The notes under the pieces are model-generated. The model had not been told where the DNA came from. It made no database searches and saw only the letters and a program-made list of their open reading frames with translations. From assembly GCA_036746875.1 (NCBI GenBank), contig DAIODI010000060.1, positions 1 through 14,347 on the forward strand: a DNA stretch of 14,347 nucleotides, written 5' to 3'. A program made the position numbers and the translations under genes. The DNA is from DAIODI01 sp036746875 (lineage in GTDB: Bacteria; Pseudomonadota; Alphaproteobacteria; Rhizobiales; Aestuariivirgaceae). Below are positions 13,202-14,347 of the stretch, piece after piece (positions within the stretch are counted from its first letter, which is position 1; each line of letters opens with the position of its first letter).

Positions 13202-14347
13202 TCAACCCTTCTTCTCGCCGTGCGCGTGATCGTGCGCATGGTCGTGGTGATGATGCCCGTGATCATGATGCCCGTGATCATGATGCCCGTGATCATGATG
13301 CCCTTGATCATGATGGTGGTGGTCATGGTCATGGTCATGGTCATGGTCATGGTCGTGATGGTGATCATGGTCGTGGTGGTGGCCGTGATCATGATCGTGA
13401 TCGGCCTCGTCCTCGAGCATCTTCGCCAGCTCCTCGCGGGCGATCGGCTGCTCGTCGATCTTCACCCGCGAGGCGATGAGGTCCACCACCTTCTGCTCGA
13501 AGACGGGACCGCGGATCTCCATGAGCGCGCCGGGGTTCTTCTGGTAGAACTCGTAAACCTGCCGCTCCTGGCCGGGGAACTGGCGGGCGCGGGCGAGCAG
13601 CGCGCGCTGCATCTCCTCGTCGGTGATGGTCACGCCCTCCTTCTCGCCGATCGTTCCCAGCACCAGCCCGAGCCGCACGCGGCGCGCGGCGATGGCGCGA
13701 TACTCCTTGCGCGCCTGCTCCTCGGTGGTGTTCTCGGCCTCGAAGGTCTGGTTGGAGCGCTCCATCTCGCGGCGCAGCGCGCTCCAGATCTGGTTGAACT
13801 CGGCGTCCACGAGCTTCTGCGGCAGGTCGAAGGAGTATTCCTTGTCCAGCGCGTCCAGCATGTCGCGCTTGAGCTTGGCGCGGCTCATGGCGTCGAACTC
13901 CCGGGCGATGCGCTCACGCACCAGCTCCTTCAGCTTCTCCAGCGACTCGAAGCCGACGCGCTTCGCCAGCTCGTCGTCGGGTCCGCCCGCCTTCACCGCC
14001 TCGACCCTCGACACCTTGACGTCGAAGGTCGCGGGCTTTCCGGCCAGCGCCTCGACCTGGTACTCGGCCGGGAAGGTGACGGAGACCACCTTACCGTCGC
14101 CCGCCTTCACGCCGGCGAGCTGGTCCTCGAAGCCGGGAATGAACTGGCCCGATCCGAGCTCCAGCGTGACGTCCTCGGCCGCGCCGCACTCGAAGGGCTC
14201 GCCGTCGATCTTGCCGACGAACGACAGCGTGACCCGGTCGCCGGTTTCGGCCGCGCCGTCCTTCTCTGCGAACTCCCTCGCCTGCGCGGCGCTGCGCCCC
14301 AGCGCCTCCTCGATGTGGCTGTCCTCCACCGGAACGACGCGCCTGGT
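13202..14347 (-). CDS. tig: trigger factor, partial at its N-terminus (off the right edge), with a long His/Asp-rich tail
   Basis: Trigger factor is the ribosome-associated chaperone with a peptidyl-prolyl isomerase domain. The frame is open to base 14347, so the 381 visible residues lack the ribosome-binding domain (about 110-125 residues). The GTG at 14329 is internal, not the true start. The FKBP-type domain is seen in GDRVTLSFVGKIDGEPFECG and LGSGQFIPGFEDQLAGVKAG; the helical C-terminal domain follows (ELAKRVGFESLEKLKELVRE to FEQKVVDLIASRVKI). Normal trigger factors end soon after that. Here about 65 further residues follow LEDEAD, about 36 of them His, mostly as HD, HDHGH and HHHH runs, ending HAHGEKKG. 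That tail should bind divalent metals strongly and resembles the tails of SlyD or HypB. The DNA there is tandemly repeated. Downstream, 32 bases separate it from the MxaD-like gene. Confidence 0.92.
   Translation of the reverse strand, partial: TRRVVPVEDSHIEEALGRSAAQAREFAEKDGAAETGDRVTLSFVGKIDGEPFECGAAEDVTLELGSGQFIPGFEDQLAGVKAGDGKVVSVTFPAEYQVEALAGKPATFDVKVSRVEAVKAGGPDDELAKRVGFESLEKLKELVRERIAREFDAMSRAKLKRDMLDALDKEYSFDLPQKLVDAEFNQIWSALRREMERSNQTFEAENTTEEQARKEYRAIAARRVRLGLVLGTIGEKEGVTITDEEMQRALLARARQFPGQERQVYEFYQKNPGALMEIRGPVFEQKVVDLIASRVKIDEQPIAREELAKMLEDEADHDHDHGHHHDHDHHHDHDHDHDHDHDHHHHDQGHHDHGHHDHGHHDHGHHHHDHAHDHAHGEKKG
13251..13310 (-). repeat. 15-bp tandem repeat, four copies, inside tig
   Basis: Four back-to-back 15-base units (plus strand TGATGCCCGTGATCA; the last copy has one G-to-T change) encode DHGHH three times and DQGHH once in the trigger factor tail. 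The unit length is a multiple of three, so copy changes keep the frame. Confidence 0.9.
13321..13350 (-). repeat. 6-bp tandem repeat, five copies, inside tig
   Basis: Five perfect GGTCAT units on the plus strand encode alternating His-Asp in the trigger factor tail. Degenerate copies continue to about 13400. Being a multiple of three, it can change length without a frameshift. Confidence 0.85.

Noticed and set aside
13251..13350. CRISPR-like or regulatory repeat array
   Set aside because: Units are direct tandem copies without spacers and lie inside the trigger factor frame, encoding its His-rich tail.

Overview
This GC-rich window (roughly 70% G+C by eye) carries a bacterial tetrahydromethanopterin (H4MPT)/methylofuran formaldehyde-oxidation island. 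The combination of MptG, MtdB, Mch, the complete Fhc complex and an MxaD-like protein points to an aerobic methylotrophic proteobacterium, most likely an alphaproteobacterium of the Hyphomicrobiales type. Genus cannot be told from the sequence.

Left arm, minus strand, transcribed from about 5668 down to 1: mptG (beta-RFAP synthase), mtdB (methylene-H4MPT dehydrogenase), an OrfY-type ATP-grasp gene, mch (methenyl-H4MPT cyclohydrolase), a RimK-like ATP-grasp ligase, and a CitG-like gene cut by the left edge. From memory, this order resembles the archaeal-type C1 island of Methylobacterium extorquens. The genes are packed with overlaps and read as one operon. Two neighbouring pairs (mptG/mtdB and orfY/mch) lack a stop codon between them and form continuous reading frames of 638 and 694 codons.

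Right arm, plus strand, starting from a 140-bp divergent region: a pterin-4a-carbinolamine-dehydratase-like gene, then fhcB-fhcA-fhcD-fhcC with ATGA, 13-nt and GTGA overlaps. Together with the left arm this gives methylene-H4MPT -> methenyl-H4MPT -> formyl-H4MPT -> formyl-methylofuran -> formate, plus part of H4MPT cofactor synthesis. The formaldehyde-activating gene fae is not in the window.

From about 10770 to the right end lie less conserved genes: an exported TPR protein (minus), a small Cys-containing exported protein (plus), an exported YVTN beta-propeller protein and an MxaD-like SRPBCC protein (both minus), and the trigger factor gene tig (minus, N-terminus beyond the right edge). The trigger factor ends in an unusual His/Asp-rich tail of about 65 residues, encoded by short tandem DNA repeats.

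No rRNA, tRNA, CRISPR array, insertion sequence or phage gene was seen. The strongest leads are the two in-frame gene fusions, the mismatch between the orfY reading frame and its boundary signals, and the His-rich trigger factor tail.
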